Under the pieces are notes generated by a model. It was given only the letters and a program-made list of their open reading frames with translations. It was not told the origin of the DNA and ran no database searches. The translations under genes and the position numbers were made by a program. Of a stretch of 64,000 bases of DNA, positions 45,664 through 55,655 are shown one piece after another (positions within the stretch are counted from its first letter, which is position 1; each line of letters opens with the position of its first letter). The stretch is from CAZOOK01 sp964581385. GTDB lineage: Bacteria > Pseudomonadota > Gammaproteobacteria > Nevskiales > Nevskiaceae. Location: contig CAZOOK010000023.1 in NCBI GenBank assembly GCA_964581385.1, forward strand, positions 1 to 64,000. Direction: 5' to 3'.

Positions 45664-46416
45664 TCAGGCCGCTTTCACCGCACTGACCGCGATCACCACC
45701 GGTCCGGTTGGCTTGCCGGTTGGGGAACCGCCTGCCGGCTCGATACTCACCGCAAGTTTGATTTCGCCGCCGCTGCCGATTTCCTTGGGCAGCTGCATGG
45801 CGCCGCCGCCGGTGACGGGTAGCACACCGATCGCGACCGGACCCTGTGGAGACAACCACCACAGTTCCGGTGAATGGCCTTCCAGCGGCGGCGGTTCACC
45901 GCCGGCCGCGGCGGTCATTTCGCCATGCTCAGGTGAGATGCTGACGGTCCAGTGCATGGTCGAGTTCGGCATCTGCAACAACGCGACGTAAGAGGCCATG
46001 GCGCGCGCCGCGACCGGGGCAGGTGCGACGGGAACGGGCGTCGGCGCACGCATCAGCAGCACCAGCGCGAAGCCGGCAGCGATGGCCGTCGCGAAGCCGG
46101 CCCAGGCGCGCCAGAAGCGGCTGTCGTTCGCCGCCGGTAGCGACGATGGCCCTACATTTCCAACCACGGAATTGGGATTAACGGATTTGTTCGCCAGCCG
46201 CAGCTGGATTTCCTGCCACACCTGCGCGCGCGGACGCACTGGCGCAATGTTGCCGTGCAGTGCGTGTAGACGGCCTTCCCACCATGCGACGTCGCTGCGT
46301 AGTGCAGGGTCACTCGCAAGCAGGCGTTGAAAGCGGCGCCGCGCGGCGCCGGCCAGCGTCCCGAGCGCGTACTCCGCCGCTAGCATCTGACGCAATTGCG
46401 GTTTGTTGTAGTTCAT
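45664..46416 (-). CDS. anti-sigma factor, RskA type
   Basis: A 250-residue single-pass membrane protein. Residues 1-75 form the cytoplasmic sigma-binding helices (LAAEYALGTLAGAARRRFQRLL), a membrane segment lies at about 105-124 (WAGFATAIAAGFALVLLM), and the periplasmic part is the RskA C-terminal domain (SPELWWLSPQGPVAIGVLP). The Cys/His zinc motif of ZAS anti-sigma factors is absent. It starts one base after the sigma factor stop and certainly controls it. Confidence 0.9.
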   Translation of the reverse strand: MNYNKPQLRQMLAAEYALGTLAGAARRRFQRLLASDPALRSDVAWWEGRLHALHGNIAPVRPRAQVWQEIQLRLANKSVNPNSVVGNVGPSSLPAANDSRFWRAWAGFATAIAAGFALVLLMRAPTPVPVAPAPVAARAMASYVALLQMPNSTMHWTVSISPEHGEMTAAAGGEPPPLEGHSPELWWLSPQGPVAIGVLPVTGGGAMQLPKEIGSGGEIKLAVSIEPAGGSPTGKPTGPVVIAVSAVKAA

Positions 46417-46417
46417 C

Positions 46418-46990
46418 CTACGCCGGTCGCGGGACTGATGATTCGAGACATTCGCGCAGCCGCTGCAGGCCGCGCCGTACCCAGCTTTTGACAGTGCCGA
46501 GCGGCGCTTTCATCGCCTGCGCCAGCTCGTCATGTGTATAGCCCTCGTAATACGCGAGCAGCACGCTGCGTTGCTGCTCAGTCTGCAGGGTTTTCAGGCA
46601 GCCCTGCAGCTGGCTTACGCCCTCGCTTTCGACCGCACGGCTCAGCGGGTCCTGACTCGGATCCGCCCAAAACATGCTGGGCTCTTCACCTTCTTCCGGC
46701 ATCTCGACCTCCGGGCGCTTCATCCGCAGCAGATCGAGCGCCCGGTAGCGCGCGATGCTGCTGAGCCAGGCGAGCGGGCTGCCCTTGTCCGGCGCGTAAG
46801 TTTCGGATTTCCGCCACACGCGCAGGAAAGAGTCCTGTAAGGCCTCTTCCGCCCAGTCCTGTCGTTTCAATATACGCAGCAGCACGGCATATAGATGCGA
46901 GGCGCAGCTGTCGTAGAGCTTCTGAAACGCACGCTGATCGCCTTGGGCGGTCGCGGCGAGCCACACGGAGAGTTGTTCTGAGTCGGCCAT
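46418..46990 (-). CDS. ECF RNA polymerase sigma factor (SigK-like)
   Basis: A 190-residue ECF sigma factor. Region 2 (about residues 20-90) includes YAVLLRILKRQDWAEEALQD and FLRVWRKSETYAP; region 4 (about 125-180) has QQRSVLLAYYEGYTHDELAQ and a helix-turn-helix PLGTVKSWVRRGLQRLRECL. The pairing with an RskA anti-sigma places it in the SigK/ECF19-like group, often used in envelope or oxidative stress. It is divergent from hemB. Confidence 0.92.
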   Translation of the reverse strand: MADSEQLSVWLAATAQGDQRAFQKLYDSCASHLYAVLLRILKRQDWAEEALQDSFLRVWRKSETYAPDKGSPLAWLSSIARYRALDLLRMKRPEVEMPEEGEEPSMFWADPSQDPLSRAVESEGVSQLQGCLKTLQTEQQRSVLLAYYEGYTHDELAQAMKAPLGTVKSWVRRGLQRLRECLESSVPRPA

Positions 46991-47074
46991 GATGTTGTTT
47001 CCGCTTTTGGGCGATGATAAATGAGGCGGGTAGCCGCACGCGAGGTCTTATAATTCCGCTATCACCTGTCCCGG

Positions 47075-48088
47075 TTGAATAACTTGACCCTCGGCCATTA
47101 CCCCAGCACACGCCTGCGGCGCACGCGCCGCGCCCCATTCATACGCGATCTCGTGCGCGAAACGCGTCTGGTGCCGGCGCAGCTGATCGCGCCGCTGTTC
47201 ATTGCCGAAAGCGCGCAGGCCGGGCCGGTTGCCTCGATGCCGGGCATCGCGCGACTGACTGTCGACGCGCTCGTCGCCGAATGCGGAGAACTGCGCAAGC
47301 TTGGGATCGGCGTCGTCGCCCTGTTTCCGGCGCTGGCGCCCGAGCTCAAGGACGAGCAGGGCACCCAGGCGCTGAATCCGGATGGATTGGTACCGCGCAC
47401 GATCCGCGCCGTGAAACAAGCCTGTCCCGATCTCGGTGTGATGGTCGATATCGCATTGGATCCTTACACGAGCCATGGCCACGACGGCGTGCTCGACGTC
47501 GACGGTTACGTTGAAAACGATCCTACCGTCGAAATCTTCACACGTCAGGCGAAGCTCTATGCACGTGCGGGCGCCGACATCCTGGCCCCGTCCGACATGA
47601 TGGATGGCCGCATTGGCCGCATCCGCGATGCCTTGGAGCGCGACGGTCAGAAGAACACATTGCTGCTGTCGTATGCCGCAAAGTATGCGAGCAGCTTCTA
47701 TGGGCCGTTTCGCGATGCTGTCGGCTCGAAATCACAACTAGGCAAGCGCGACAAGCGCGGCTACCAGATGGATCCGGCCAATACCGACGAGGCGCTGCGC
47801 GAAGTCGGTTTGGATCTCGATGAGGGCGCCGATCTGGTGATGGTAAAGCCGGGCCTGCCGTACCTCGACATTATCCGTCGCGTGAAAGACGAGTTCGGCG
47901 TGCCGACGGTGGCGTATCAGGTCAGCGGCGAATACGCGATGCTGAAAGCCGCCGCGCAGAACGGTTGGCTTGATGAGCGCGCCTGCGTACTCGAATCGCT
48001 GCTATGTCTGCGCCGCGCGGGTGCCGATGCGATACTCAGCTATTACGCGAAGCAGGCTGCGCAGTGGTTGCTCGAAGATCGCGCCTGA
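47075..48088 (+). CDS. hemB: delta-aminolevulinic acid dehydratase (porphobilinogen synthase)
   Basis: A 337-residue enzyme joining two aminolevulinate molecules in tetrapyrrole synthesis. The two catalytic Lys lie in LLSYAAKYASSFYGPFRDA and VMVKPGLPYLD. DIALDPYTSHGHDG lacks the Cys triad, so this is the magnesium/potassium type as in Pseudomonas rather than the zinc type. The start is TTG 47075; no upstream ATG is available in frame. aroE follows after 31 bases. Confidence 0.95.
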   Translation: MNNLTLGHYPSTRLRRTRRAPFIRDLVRETRLVPAQLIAPLFIAESAQAGPVASMPGIARLTVDALVAECGELRKLGIGVVALFPALAPELKDEQGTQALNPDGLVPRTIRAVKQACPDLGVMVDIALDPYTSHGHDGVLDVDGYVENDPTVEIFTRQAKLYARAGADILAPSDMMDGRIGRIRDALERDGQKNTLLLSYAAKYASSFYGPFRDAVGSKSQLGKRDKRGYQMDPANTDEALREVGLDLDEGADLVMVKPGLPYLDIIRRVKDEFGVPTVAYQVSGEYAMLKAAAQNGWLDERACVLESLLCLRRAGADAILSYYAKQAAQWLLEDRA

Positions 48089-48119
48089 ATACCTCGCGCC
48101 ACTCACAGGATCCCACTCC

Positions 48120-48929
48120 GTGACCGACCGTTACGCCGTCATCGGCCAACCCATCGCCCACAGTCTTTCGCCGCGCATTCACAGCATGTTCGCGCAACAG
48201 GTTGGCGCGAAGATTTGCTATGAAGCTGTGGAAATTTCGCCGGACCGGCTCGCCGTGATGCTGCCGCGCCTGCACGCCGAGCACTATCTTGGACTCAACG
48301 TCACCTTACCGCACAAGACCGCCGTCGCCGCGCTGTGCGAGGAAAGCAGCGAACGCGCCGAAGCTGCGGGCGCCGTCAACACCCTGATCCGCACGCCGAC
48401 CGGCTGGCGCGGCGACAACACCGACGGCGAAGGCCTGATCCGCGATCTTGCGCGGCTCGGCGTCGCCATCGAAGGAAAGCGCGTGCTCATCCTGGGCGCC
48501 GGCGGTGCCGCGCGCGGCATCATCCCGCCACTGCTGGTGCAAAGACCGCTCGAACTCGCGGTATCGAACCGCACGCCGTGGAAGCCAGAAGAATTGATCA
48601 AGATTTTCCATGCCCGTGGCCCGATCCGCGCCAGCACGCATTTGGCGCTGAAGGGCGATCGGTTCGATCTGGTCATCAACGCTACATCGGCCGGTCACAA
48701 GGGCGAAATGCCACGCATGCCGGAGGGACTGCTCGCTACTGGGGCGGCGGCCTACGACTTGAGCTATGGAAAGGTAGCGGGACCATTCACCGAATGGGCG
48801 CGCAATCAGGGCGCCACTCTAATTGCCGACGGGCTGGGCATGCTCGCAGAGCAAGCAGCTGCAGCATTTGCACTGTGGCGGGGCGTGCGCCCGGAAACGA
48901 TGTCGGTTCTAAAAACCCTTCGCCTCTGA
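48120..48929 (+). CDS. aroE: shikimate dehydrogenase
   Basis: A 269-residue NADP-dependent enzyme of the shikimate pathway. VIGQPIAHSLSPRIHSMFA binds shikimate, NVTLPHKTAV carries the catalytic Lys, DNTDGEGLIRDL the Asp, and LILGAGGAARGIIPPLL is the nucleotide loop. GTG 48120 was chosen over a longer frame that overlaps hemB. Co-oriented with hemB. Confidence 0.95.
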   Translation: MTDRYAVIGQPIAHSLSPRIHSMFAQQVGAKICYEAVEISPDRLAVMLPRLHAEHYLGLNVTLPHKTAVAALCEESSERAEAAGAVNTLIRTPTGWRGDNTDGEGLIRDLARLGVAIEGKRVLILGAGGAARGIIPPLLVQRPLELAVSNRTPWKPEELIKIFHARGPIRASTHLALKGDRFDLVINATSAGHKGEMPRMPEGLLATGAAAYDLSYGKVAGPFTEWARNQGATLIADGLGMLAEQAAAAFALWRGVRPETMSVLKTLRL

Positions 48930-48947
48930 CAGTCCACTTAGAGCCGG

Positions 48948-48978
48948 CCGGCGGAAAGGAAAAAATCCCTTCCGCCGG
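48948..48978. terminator. hairpin between convergent aroE and pilY1
   Basis: CCGGCGGAA (48948-48956) pairs with TTCCGCCGG (48970-48978) around a loop with six A. It lies in the 64-base gap between the two converging genes. There is no clear T tract on either side, so termination is inferred from position. Confidence 0.55.
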
Positions 48979-48993
48979 ACTATGCCTCCAGGT

Positions 48994-51900
48994 TCAGTGG
49001 TTGTCGGGTGATGGAATCTCCCGCCAGTTGAGTCGTTGGAAGTTTCCGGGAACCGACGACTGTGTATTGATGTGATGTAACGTCCCGCTATCGGTCAATT
49101 CGTATAGCTGCAGCTTGCTATCGACACTCAGGAAGGCGGACTGGGCTTCCAATCCGCTGAGCTGAGCACTCTTCTCCGTGGTCTGGGTTGCATCCGTAGT
49201 ACTGAGCTGCACGGTCTTTCCGGTGCCCAGAGCCACGACATAGTCATAGTGACTGCCAGTTGGAGAACATGGATCTCCGCTCGGGATATTGCCCGCCCAG
49301 AACACATAACCACTGCTGGTCGTGGGATCCACATTGACGCGTTGGCTCGAGCTTGCCCCCACCGCGTTGGCCATATCGTAGTACCAGCCCGTTGTGGGCG
49401 TCGTGACGCCAGCCAAACTCGTATTTTGCGTCAGGCAATGCCCAGCGATCGGGAAGGAGCCGGATGTACTGAAGGCACCGCGGTTGCCATCGATGATCGC
49501 ATAAAACGTCTGCTGCGTAGTATCAGAGATATCCGTTGACGACAGTAATTTCCCGGTACCCACGAGCACATAACGAAGATTCGTGGAATCGACTGCAAGC
49601 TGAATATTGGTTGTTACCGGTTGTGCCGTTCCGGATGAGCAGCTCGTGTTTAACTTCGCAAACTGTGTTGGAGCGGGGTAACTACCCGACGTCGCCGTGA
49701 GATCGAAGCGCCACACGTTGCCAAGCAAATCGCCAGCATAGACGGCATCTGCGGTCCCATCGGTGTAATCGTTCACGAATGCCGTCGCATGCGCCAGACC
49801 AGAGGGTGTGGTGGTCGAACCCACGCCAGTCGAAAGGGTTTCCAGCAGAGCGCCGGTATATGGATTGACGATGTACAGCCGCCCTATCCCGTCGCTGTTG
49901 TTGTAACCGGACGTGAACATCGCAACCCAGCCATACTTTTTGGTCTTGGCGACCAAAGGTGTTCCAAACGAATAGCCCATCGAGGAATCCGTGAACTCCC
50001 AAAGCACTTTACTGGCCAGAGTTGTTTCATTGGTAATGCTGCTCGGACTTGGGCTGGTGACATCGAGCGCGTAATAGCCTTTTCCGCCCTTGCCGAGACC
50101 GCCGATCACGATCGAATGCCAGTTGGGAGAAGTTCCCGATTGACCGTTGGTTTTGTTGAAGTCGATGTCGGCGGCAGTAATCTGGCCGTCGACGTAGAAA
50201 TGATGATCGAAGTCGGGGCTTGCCAGACCCGCGAGGCCATCCGTCTCAGGCGTGCCATTGGGTCCGCTGAACATGAAGCTGGGGACATAGGCGAATAATT
50301 CTTTGCCGGCCGTCGATCCCGAAGATGAGCCGTCGAACGCGTGCATCATGCCATCGTTTGCGCCGACATAGACCACCGCCATGCGCGAAGAATTACTCGA
50401 AACAAAACTGGTGTATCCCGGATTGGTGCTGCTCGAAAAGCTAGCGCTCGGGGGTCCCACCACTTTGGGAATGGAGTCCACGATATCGCCGAGCAGATGA
50501 GTACGGACATGGTAAGACCCTGTGGTGGTCCCTTCATGTGCGCGCTCGCCGCGCAGATAGTTGACGAGATTCTGCGCCGAGGTCGAAGTTCCATCGACCG
50601 TCGAGAGCTGCGAGGAATAGTAAGTGTTGACGTTCGCATACTCGAAGGCAATGCCCTGGCCGCTTGTGTTAGTCGTCCCGGTGCTCGTCGCGATTTTTCT
50701 AGTCGGGGCCTGCCAGCCCGTACCCGATGCCTGTGTGTCGAGGTTTGCCTGGGCACTCCAGGTCTGCGTCGCAGTTCCCTGCTGATTACCGGAGGAATCA
50801 AAAATGATCGAGAGCGCCTTGAGATCTCCAAACCAGTTTGAGGCGTCGTAGGACGCAGCGTAATAAAGGCTAGAACTGCCCGAGCTGACGTTCGCCGACA
50901 GGAAGTTCAATTCAGAGGTGGTCGCTTTGGCGGCGCTGTTGATGCTCGCGAAAGCGCTCTGCAAGCCCGAAACCATCGATGTTGGATCCCCGGCACTGTA
51001 GTAATTGGCCGGCTTCTTGTGCGCCGTCGATACACCTGGGAATGTGGAATCCGTACCATTGGACCAAGTGTAGGTGCTTGAATCGGCGGTACCCGTACTA
51101 TTCGTAAACGTTCCCGATGCCCCTGTTGTCGGATAACTGCACAAGGTTGAAATATATTTCGGGCAGAAGGTGGACGGGTAGGTGAATCCGCCATATTTAG
51201 CGGCGAGCCAGAACTGATTCTGGTACATGTAACTCTGATATTCCATGACGTCGAGCCAGTACGTTGAAACCGTCTGAATCTTCAGCTTGTTGTTGTTGGA
51301 ATCAAGATTCGAAGACGAGCTCGCATAGCCAGACGTCGCGTTGCTGAGCGTGTACTGAAAATCAGTGGGTCGCATATCGTGGGTATGCGCGTCGTAGGCA
51401 AGACCGGCCATGAAATAAGTATCACTGCGGCCGCTGGCGCCGCTGATCGGGAACCACGTGGTGCCCAGGCTGCTTAGCCCCTCCAGCGTGCCGACCTCGT
51501 CGGTTGCTTTTTTGACATCTATGGAAACATCAGTTGGCTTCGTCGAAGTCTCTGCTGAAGACGTGATCGTACTGCCGGGGATGTTGGCATCGTTCCAGGT
51601 ATTAATGTCGCCGATGCCAAGAATGAAATTCTTCTGACAGGCATAGAGGATTGGATCATCCCAAGTCGTGATGACGGGAAAACCATCGATCTGCGCTACC
51701 GTGGCCCCATTCGTCCAAGTGGACCAGTTGTTTTCTTTCTTGAAGTAGCGAATGCCAGCGTAATACAGCTCGCTGACTGGGTCGTAGCTCTTATAGGACT
51801 GAGATGACTCGCCGAATTTATTGAGATAGTTGATGACGCCGCTCTGGGTCACTTTATTGGGAGTTGAGAGGCTGAAGGCACTATTTGTTGCCGAGGCATC

Positions 51901-53199
51901 GGGTGAAGTTCCCGGGCCAGAGGTGGAGCCCGGATCGACGGCAAAAATCCCTGTACCCGAATCCCATTCAGTGAGCGTATTGGTGATGCTTGTCGATCCG
52001 GGAATTGGCTTGATCGGGCCGACATATCGCATTCCGGCACGCAGCACACCGGCATCGCGTCCCGAAGAGCCGTCATTGAGGTAGCCGAAAACGCCGAAGC
52101 GGATGCTCTGCGAGTAGCCCTGTAGCAGGCCTTCGGGTTTGTAGTTGCTGCCGTATTGTGTGCAATTTGATTCAAGGAGCGTTCCACTGGAACTGGAGTC
52201 ACACACCTTGACGCGAATCTTCACTGAATAAACCGAAGTGTTCGTCGAACGGGTGGCGGGATTGGTGTCACTGAGGAGAACGGATGTCGAACCCGAAGTG
52301 TCATATGCCGTCGCAGTCGTGCTGACGTCACCTCCACCCGATCCTCCATACGCAAAATTCATTGCATTACCCTGCCCCTCGACGCGCATCTCGAATGAAG
52401 AAACAGGGAACGGGGTGACGCCAGTGACCGTGAGCGTTTGGGCACTGACCGTTACGTTTCCACCGCTGGAGTTACAGGATGCCGGTAAAGTGAGAGCGGG
52501 ACTGATCGTATTGGTGCCGCTCACGGTCCGATCCGGAAAATCTCCGGTTCCGCCCTGACCGGACGCCCAGGCTTTCTCAAGCACCGTCAACGTTGTAGTG
52601 TCCACCGCGCGATAGCCGCCGGTTAACGCCCAGCGGAACGGATCGATGGTCTGCATCGTCGCCCAGTTCAGGAAACTACCGCTCCAGAGCAATGTTGAGT
52701 TCGTCATATCCACGGTCGCCGCAGTGGCGCTCGTAAATGGCTTTCTGACGCCGCTCGTGGGGCACAGGGCATTGTTTGAAGTACCACTGTAAGTCGCCGT
52801 ATACGAGTTCACTCTTACCGTGCTGGTGCAGGTATGACTGCTGCTGGCAGCCCCATAGGGTTTGAAGTATGGCGCGTTGGTATCCGAACCGCTGGTGTAG
52901 TACGTATAGCACTTGCTCGGGTCGAAATAGCCAAGATTACTCGCTGAACCGGAGTAATCCGAAGTGAACGCGTTGTCGACCGCCGTCGGATATTCGACGG
53001 AGAGCAGCAGCAGCAGATTTCCTGGAACTGAGGATGTGCCGAAAATCGGCGAGTCGGCGAGTGTCGTCGTAGAAGCCCGCGCCGGTGGTAGGCACGAGAA
53101 AAGTCCCGCTGCCATCAGAACAGCTGCCGCTGTCAGTTTCGCGCGCCGCATATCGGCAATTCCAACCGTGGTTTGCGTGGTTTGAAATGCTCTCGTCAT
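48994..53199 (-). CDS. pilY1: type IV pilus tip/assembly protein PilY1
   Basis: A 1401-residue exported protein (signal peptide about residues 20-43, ending PPARA). The N-terminal 780 residues are a Ser/Thr/Gly-rich variable region without a recognisable full VWA motif. The C-terminal part (about 900-1350) is the PilY1 beta-propeller. Within it VNDYTDGTADAVYAGDLLGN (near 1158-1177) is the conserved calcium-binding loop, followed by VWRFD. PilY1 regulates pilus extension and mediates adhesion. Last gene of the minor-pilin operon. Confidence 0.92.
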   Translation of the reverse strand: MTRAFQTTQTTVGIADMRRAKLTAAAVLMAAGLFSCLPPARASTTTLADSPIFGTSSVPGNLLLLLSVEYPTAVDNAFTSDYSGSASNLGYFDPSKCYTYYTSGSDTNAPYFKPYGAASSSHTCTSTVRVNSYTATYSGTSNNALCPTSGVRKPFTSATAATVDMTNSTLLWSGSFLNWATMQTIDPFRWALTGGYRAVDTTTLTVLEKAWASGQGGTGDFPDRTVSGTNTISPALTLPASCNSSGGNVTVSAQTLTVTGVTPFPVSSFEMRVEGQGNAMNFAYGGSGGGDVSTTATAYDTSGSTSVLLSDTNPATRSTNTSVYSVKIRVKVCDSSSSGTLLESNCTQYGSNYKPEGLLQGYSQSIRFGVFGYLNDGSSGRDAGVLRAGMRYVGPIKPIPGSTSITNTLTEWDSGTGIFAVDPGSTSGPGTSPDASATNSAFSLSTPNKVTQSGVINYLNKFGESSQSYKSYDPVSELYYAGIRYFKKENNWSTWTNGATVAQIDGFPVITTWDDPILYACQKNFILGIGDINTWNDANIPGSTITSSAETSTKPTDVSIDVKKATDEVGTLEGLSSLGTTWFPISGASGRSDTYFMAGLAYDAHTHDMRPTDFQYTLSNATSGYASSSSNLDSNNNKLKIQTVSTYWLDVMEYQSYMYQNQFWLAAKYGGFTYPSTFCPKYISTLCSYPTTGASGTFTNSTGTADSSTYTWSNGTDSTFPGVSTAHKKPANYYSAGDPTSMVSGLQSAFASINSAAKATTSELNFLSANVSSGSSSLYYAASYDASNWFGDLKALSIIFDSSGNQQGTATQTWSAQANLDTQASGTGWQAPTRKIATSTGTTNTSGQGIAFEYANVNTYYSSQLSTVDGTSTSAQNLVNYLRGERAHEGTTTGSYHVRTHLLGDIVDSIPKVVGPPSASFSSSTNPGYTSFVSSNSSRMAVVYVGANDGMMHAFDGSSSGSTAGKELFAYVPSFMFSGPNGTPETDGLAGLASPDFDHHFYVDGQITAADIDFNKTNGQSGTSPNWHSIVIGGLGKGGKGYYALDVTSPSPSSITNETTLASKVLWEFTDSSMGYSFGTPLVAKTKKYGWVAMFTSGYNNSDGIGRLYIVNPYTGALLETLSTGVGSTTTPSGLAHATAFVNDYTDGTADAVYAGDLLGNVWRFDLTATSGSYPAPTQFAKLNTSCSSGTAQPVTTNIQLAVDSTNLRYVLVGTGKLLSSTDISDTTQQTFYAIIDGNRGAFSTSGSFPIAGHCLTQNTSLAGVTTPTTGWYYDMANAVGASSSQRVNVDPTTSSGYVFWAGNIPSGDPCSPTGSHYDYVVALGTGKTVQLSTTDATQTTEKSAQLSGLEAQSAFLSVDSKLQLYELTDSGTLHHINTQSSVPGNFQRLNWREIPSPDNH

Positions 53200-53226
53200 G
53201 GCTTCACTCCCGTTTCCCCGCCGCGA

Positions 53227-53862
53227 TCAATCCGCGACGGTCTGCTGCAAAAATGTATGCGTATCATGCGGTCCATCGACGCGAATGGTGATGCGAAATA
53301 CCGCTTGCACATAACCGCTGACTCTCGATTCCCATAGAGAGCCGCCACCCGGATCCGTCGTGTAAACGTGGAATGCGCAACTATCGATGGATATCGCCCC
53401 GGTACCGGTGGCACATTGGCGATCGATCACAAAATAGATTGTGATGCCGCTAAGGGCCGAGGTGGTCGTGAACTTGTAGGCTGAGCCCGGGTTAGTGGTC
53501 AGCAGCACGGTGGGAATGCCGTGCTCATCGGATGGGACTATCACCGCTGAATAGTTATAGGCACTGTTGTTGCTTTGCTGGTTTACCAAGCTACCTAGCT
53601 TCGCCGAATCGCTGAACCAGATCTTCGCCTGATCGATCACAAGCGAGCCTTCGCTGGTCAGATCGCGCTTGAATGCTAAATTCACGGCATTCACCGTCGA
53701 GGTATCGAACGAGCGAATAAGGGCGACGGCGCCGATGCCCAGGATCAATAGGGCCACGAGCGCAAAAATCAGTATCACACCGCGCTGCCGGGATTCCCTG
53801 CGCAGCCGTATCGAAAGTGGCGGATTGATACTGCGTTTGGACATATTCCGTGCCTTGGCCAT
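53227..53862 (-). CDS. pilX: minor pilin PilX
   Basis: A 211-residue type IV minor pilin. A basic leader ends in RQRG, followed by the hydrophobic helix VILIFALVALLILGIGAVAL (about residues 29-48). The residue at mature position 5 is Phe, not Glu, as is common for PilX. The ATG shares one base with the pilW stop (TAATG). It belongs to the priming complex that starts pilus assembly. Confidence 0.85.
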   Translation of the reverse strand: MAKARNMSKRSINPPLSIRLRRESRQRGVILIFALVALLILGIGAVALIRSFDTSTVNAVNLAFKRDLTSEGSLVIDQAKIWFSDSAKLGSLVNQQSNNSAYNYSAVIVPSDEHGIPTVLLTTNPGSAYKFTTTSALSGITIYFVIDRQCATGTGAISIDSCAFHVYTTDPGGGSLWESRVSGYVQAVFRITIRVDGPHDTHTFLQQTVAD

Positions 53863-55154
53863 TAATAGAGATTGTTGCGAATCGGAATTGTCGCTTCGAG
53901 CACCCGGTACCGGTAATTCTGCTCGCTCGCCGCAAGCGTTCGGGTAATTGTTAGAGATGTGCCAGCAGGATTCGTGACCCCTGAAAACAGGGTGAGCGTC
54001 GTCAGACCGGGTGAGCTCTGCTCGTTGAGCGGCGACCGCAGAATCAGGCCGAGACGGATTGCCTTGATGTTATATAAGGCATCTGCAGCCGCAGGGGTGC
54101 CTGCCATAAGGTCTGCAGCATCGTATTGAACACCGCCGACCGTGGTAGTGATGGCCAGCTTTGGGGAAACCCAGGCGTCAGCTTTGCCGTCCCCATCTGT
54201 ATCGACGTAGTAGAGTGCGTGCATCTCGAAGACTTGGTCAGAAATGACAACCGCTGCTCCGGGATTGCTGATGTTCAATAGATCGTAGCTGTACAACGCA
54301 TAATTGGTTGTAGAACTGCCTTCCTTGACACCGATCAGTTGGAACAGCGGGGGATTATTTCCCACGGCAGGATTGCCGAGATCCATCACTTGGCCATTGA
54401 TGCTGAAAGCCGTGAGCAGAAGGCTCGTCGGGTCCGTGCCACTAGCGGTGTAATAGTCTCCACTCAACGTCAGTGCCGTGGCACCGGGCGTAGCCGAAAA
54501 ACCGGCCAGAACCTGCTCGATCATGCAGGGTTGCACATTGCCGCCGGTATTCTGATCGACAACTAGTAGAAGGTCGCCAACTGTGGAGCCGGTGGTAGTA
54601 AATCCATAGGTATTCCGCACATTGAGCTGTCCGGACACGGGAACGTTGGCAAAAGTCATTGGCCCTTCCCCATAGCCGGCAGAGCCTGACATCACGATCA
54701 ATACGTCGGAGTTGCCAGTACCGAAATTCGAGCCGTTATAGTCGATGAGTATCGGGGCGAGCCGGATTTTGCCGCCAATGTCAGCCAGAACATGATCGAA
54801 TGGAGCGGGCAGAGTAGGGGCAGGCAGAATGGCAGGGGCTGCCGCCGTGGACAGGTTTGCATTAAGTTTGCAGCCAAAATTACTGCCCGTCGCCGTGCTG
54901 TGAATGCTGGCAAATCCGGAACCTGCTGCCCGAACAAACTTATCCAGCTGGAACATCGCATAAGCGCCAACTTGATCAATGTCATTGACCGAATTCGAGG
55001 TGCGGCGGCGCGTCTCGCTGACCGACAGGACCTGCATCACCGCCAGCGAGAATGCCAGCCCGATCGTCATCGCAATCATCAGCTCGATCAGGCTGAATCC
55101 CGTTGACGGCCGGGGAAGGTGAGGCAAGTTTCGCGGTGATGGTTTTAGAGACAT
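53862..55154 (-). CDS. pilW: minor pilin PilW
   Basis: A 430-residue minor pilin. The prepilin site STG-FSLIELMIAMTIGLAFS places the cleavage near residue 18, with Glu at mature position 5 intact. The long globular domain ends in GLTTLTLFSGVTN and YRYRVLEATIPIRN, typical of PilW. The start ATG at 55154 is set by the TGATG overlap with pilV; the longer upstream frame is a pilV shadow. Confidence 0.88.
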   Translation of the reverse strand: MSLKPSPRNLPHLPRPSTGFSLIELMIAMTIGLAFSLAVMQVLSVSETRRRTSNSVNDIDQVGAYAMFQLDKFVRAAGSGFASIHSTATGSNFGCKLNANLSTAAAPAILPAPTLPAPFDHVLADIGGKIRLAPILIDYNGSNFGTGNSDVLIVMSGSAGYGEGPMTFANVPVSGQLNVRNTYGFTTTGSTVGDLLLVVDQNTGGNVQPCMIEQVLAGFSATPGATALTLSGDYYTASGTDPTSLLLTAFSINGQVMDLGNPAVGNNPPLFQLIGVKEGSSTTNYALYSYDLLNISNPGAAVVISDQVFEMHALYYVDTDGDGKADAWVSPKLAITTTVGGVQYDAADLMAGTPAAADALYNIKAIRLGLILRSPLNEQSSPGLTTLTLFSGVTNPAGTSLTITRTLAASEQNYRYRVLEATIPIRNNLY

Positions 55155-55627
55155 CAGAAGGTTTTCGAGACAACGGTGGAGTACGAGTGAGCGCCTGAAT
55201 AACTGTGGGTACTGGCGTTGCCGGCCGTGGAAACCTGCGCGTCCGTCCACGTTACCGTGATCGTTACAAAGTTGCCGCTGCCATCGACGTTGACGGTGCC
55301 CACACCGCCCGGCAATGTCAGATTGGAAGCCGTTGTTCCATTGACCTTGTTTTGCCATGCCGTCACCGTCGCGGTTGGCAGGCTGATGGTCTGTTGATTA
55401 TTCATTTCCGCCGTCAGTTCGTTAACCAGCAGCGAAGCGCGGGTGCTGTCTTCCGCCGAAGTCGTCAGATTCGTCGCAGTAGCCTGCAGGGCGATGACAC
55501 CAAGAATGCCAACTGAAAAAAGTACGAGCGCAATCAGCACTTCGATCAAGGAAAACCCTGATTGCCGCCACCCGTTTTGGAAGCGTCTTACGGCGACGTT
55601 CTTTTTTTCTGGCATGACCACAGACAT
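55154..55627 (-). CDS. pilV: minor pilin PilV
   Basis: A 157-residue minor pilin with the prepilin motif QSG-FSLIEVLIALVLFSVGIL (cleavage near residue 24) and Glu5. A short globular domain follows with ITVTWTDAQ, typical of PilV. An in-frame ATG four codons later (MPEKKN) is possible. It overlaps pilW (TGATG) and is 28 bases from fimT. Confidence 0.88.
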   Translation of the reverse strand: MSVVMPEKKNVAVRRFQNGWRQSGFSLIEVLIALVLFSVGILGVIALQATATNLTTSAEDSTRASLLVNELTAEMNNQQTISLPTATVTAWQNKVNGTTASNLTLPGGVGTVNVDGSGNFVTITVTWTDAQVSTAGNASTHSYSGAHSYSTVVSKTF

Positions 55628-55655
55628 TTCTCCACAAGCATTACTGGGCTGGCCT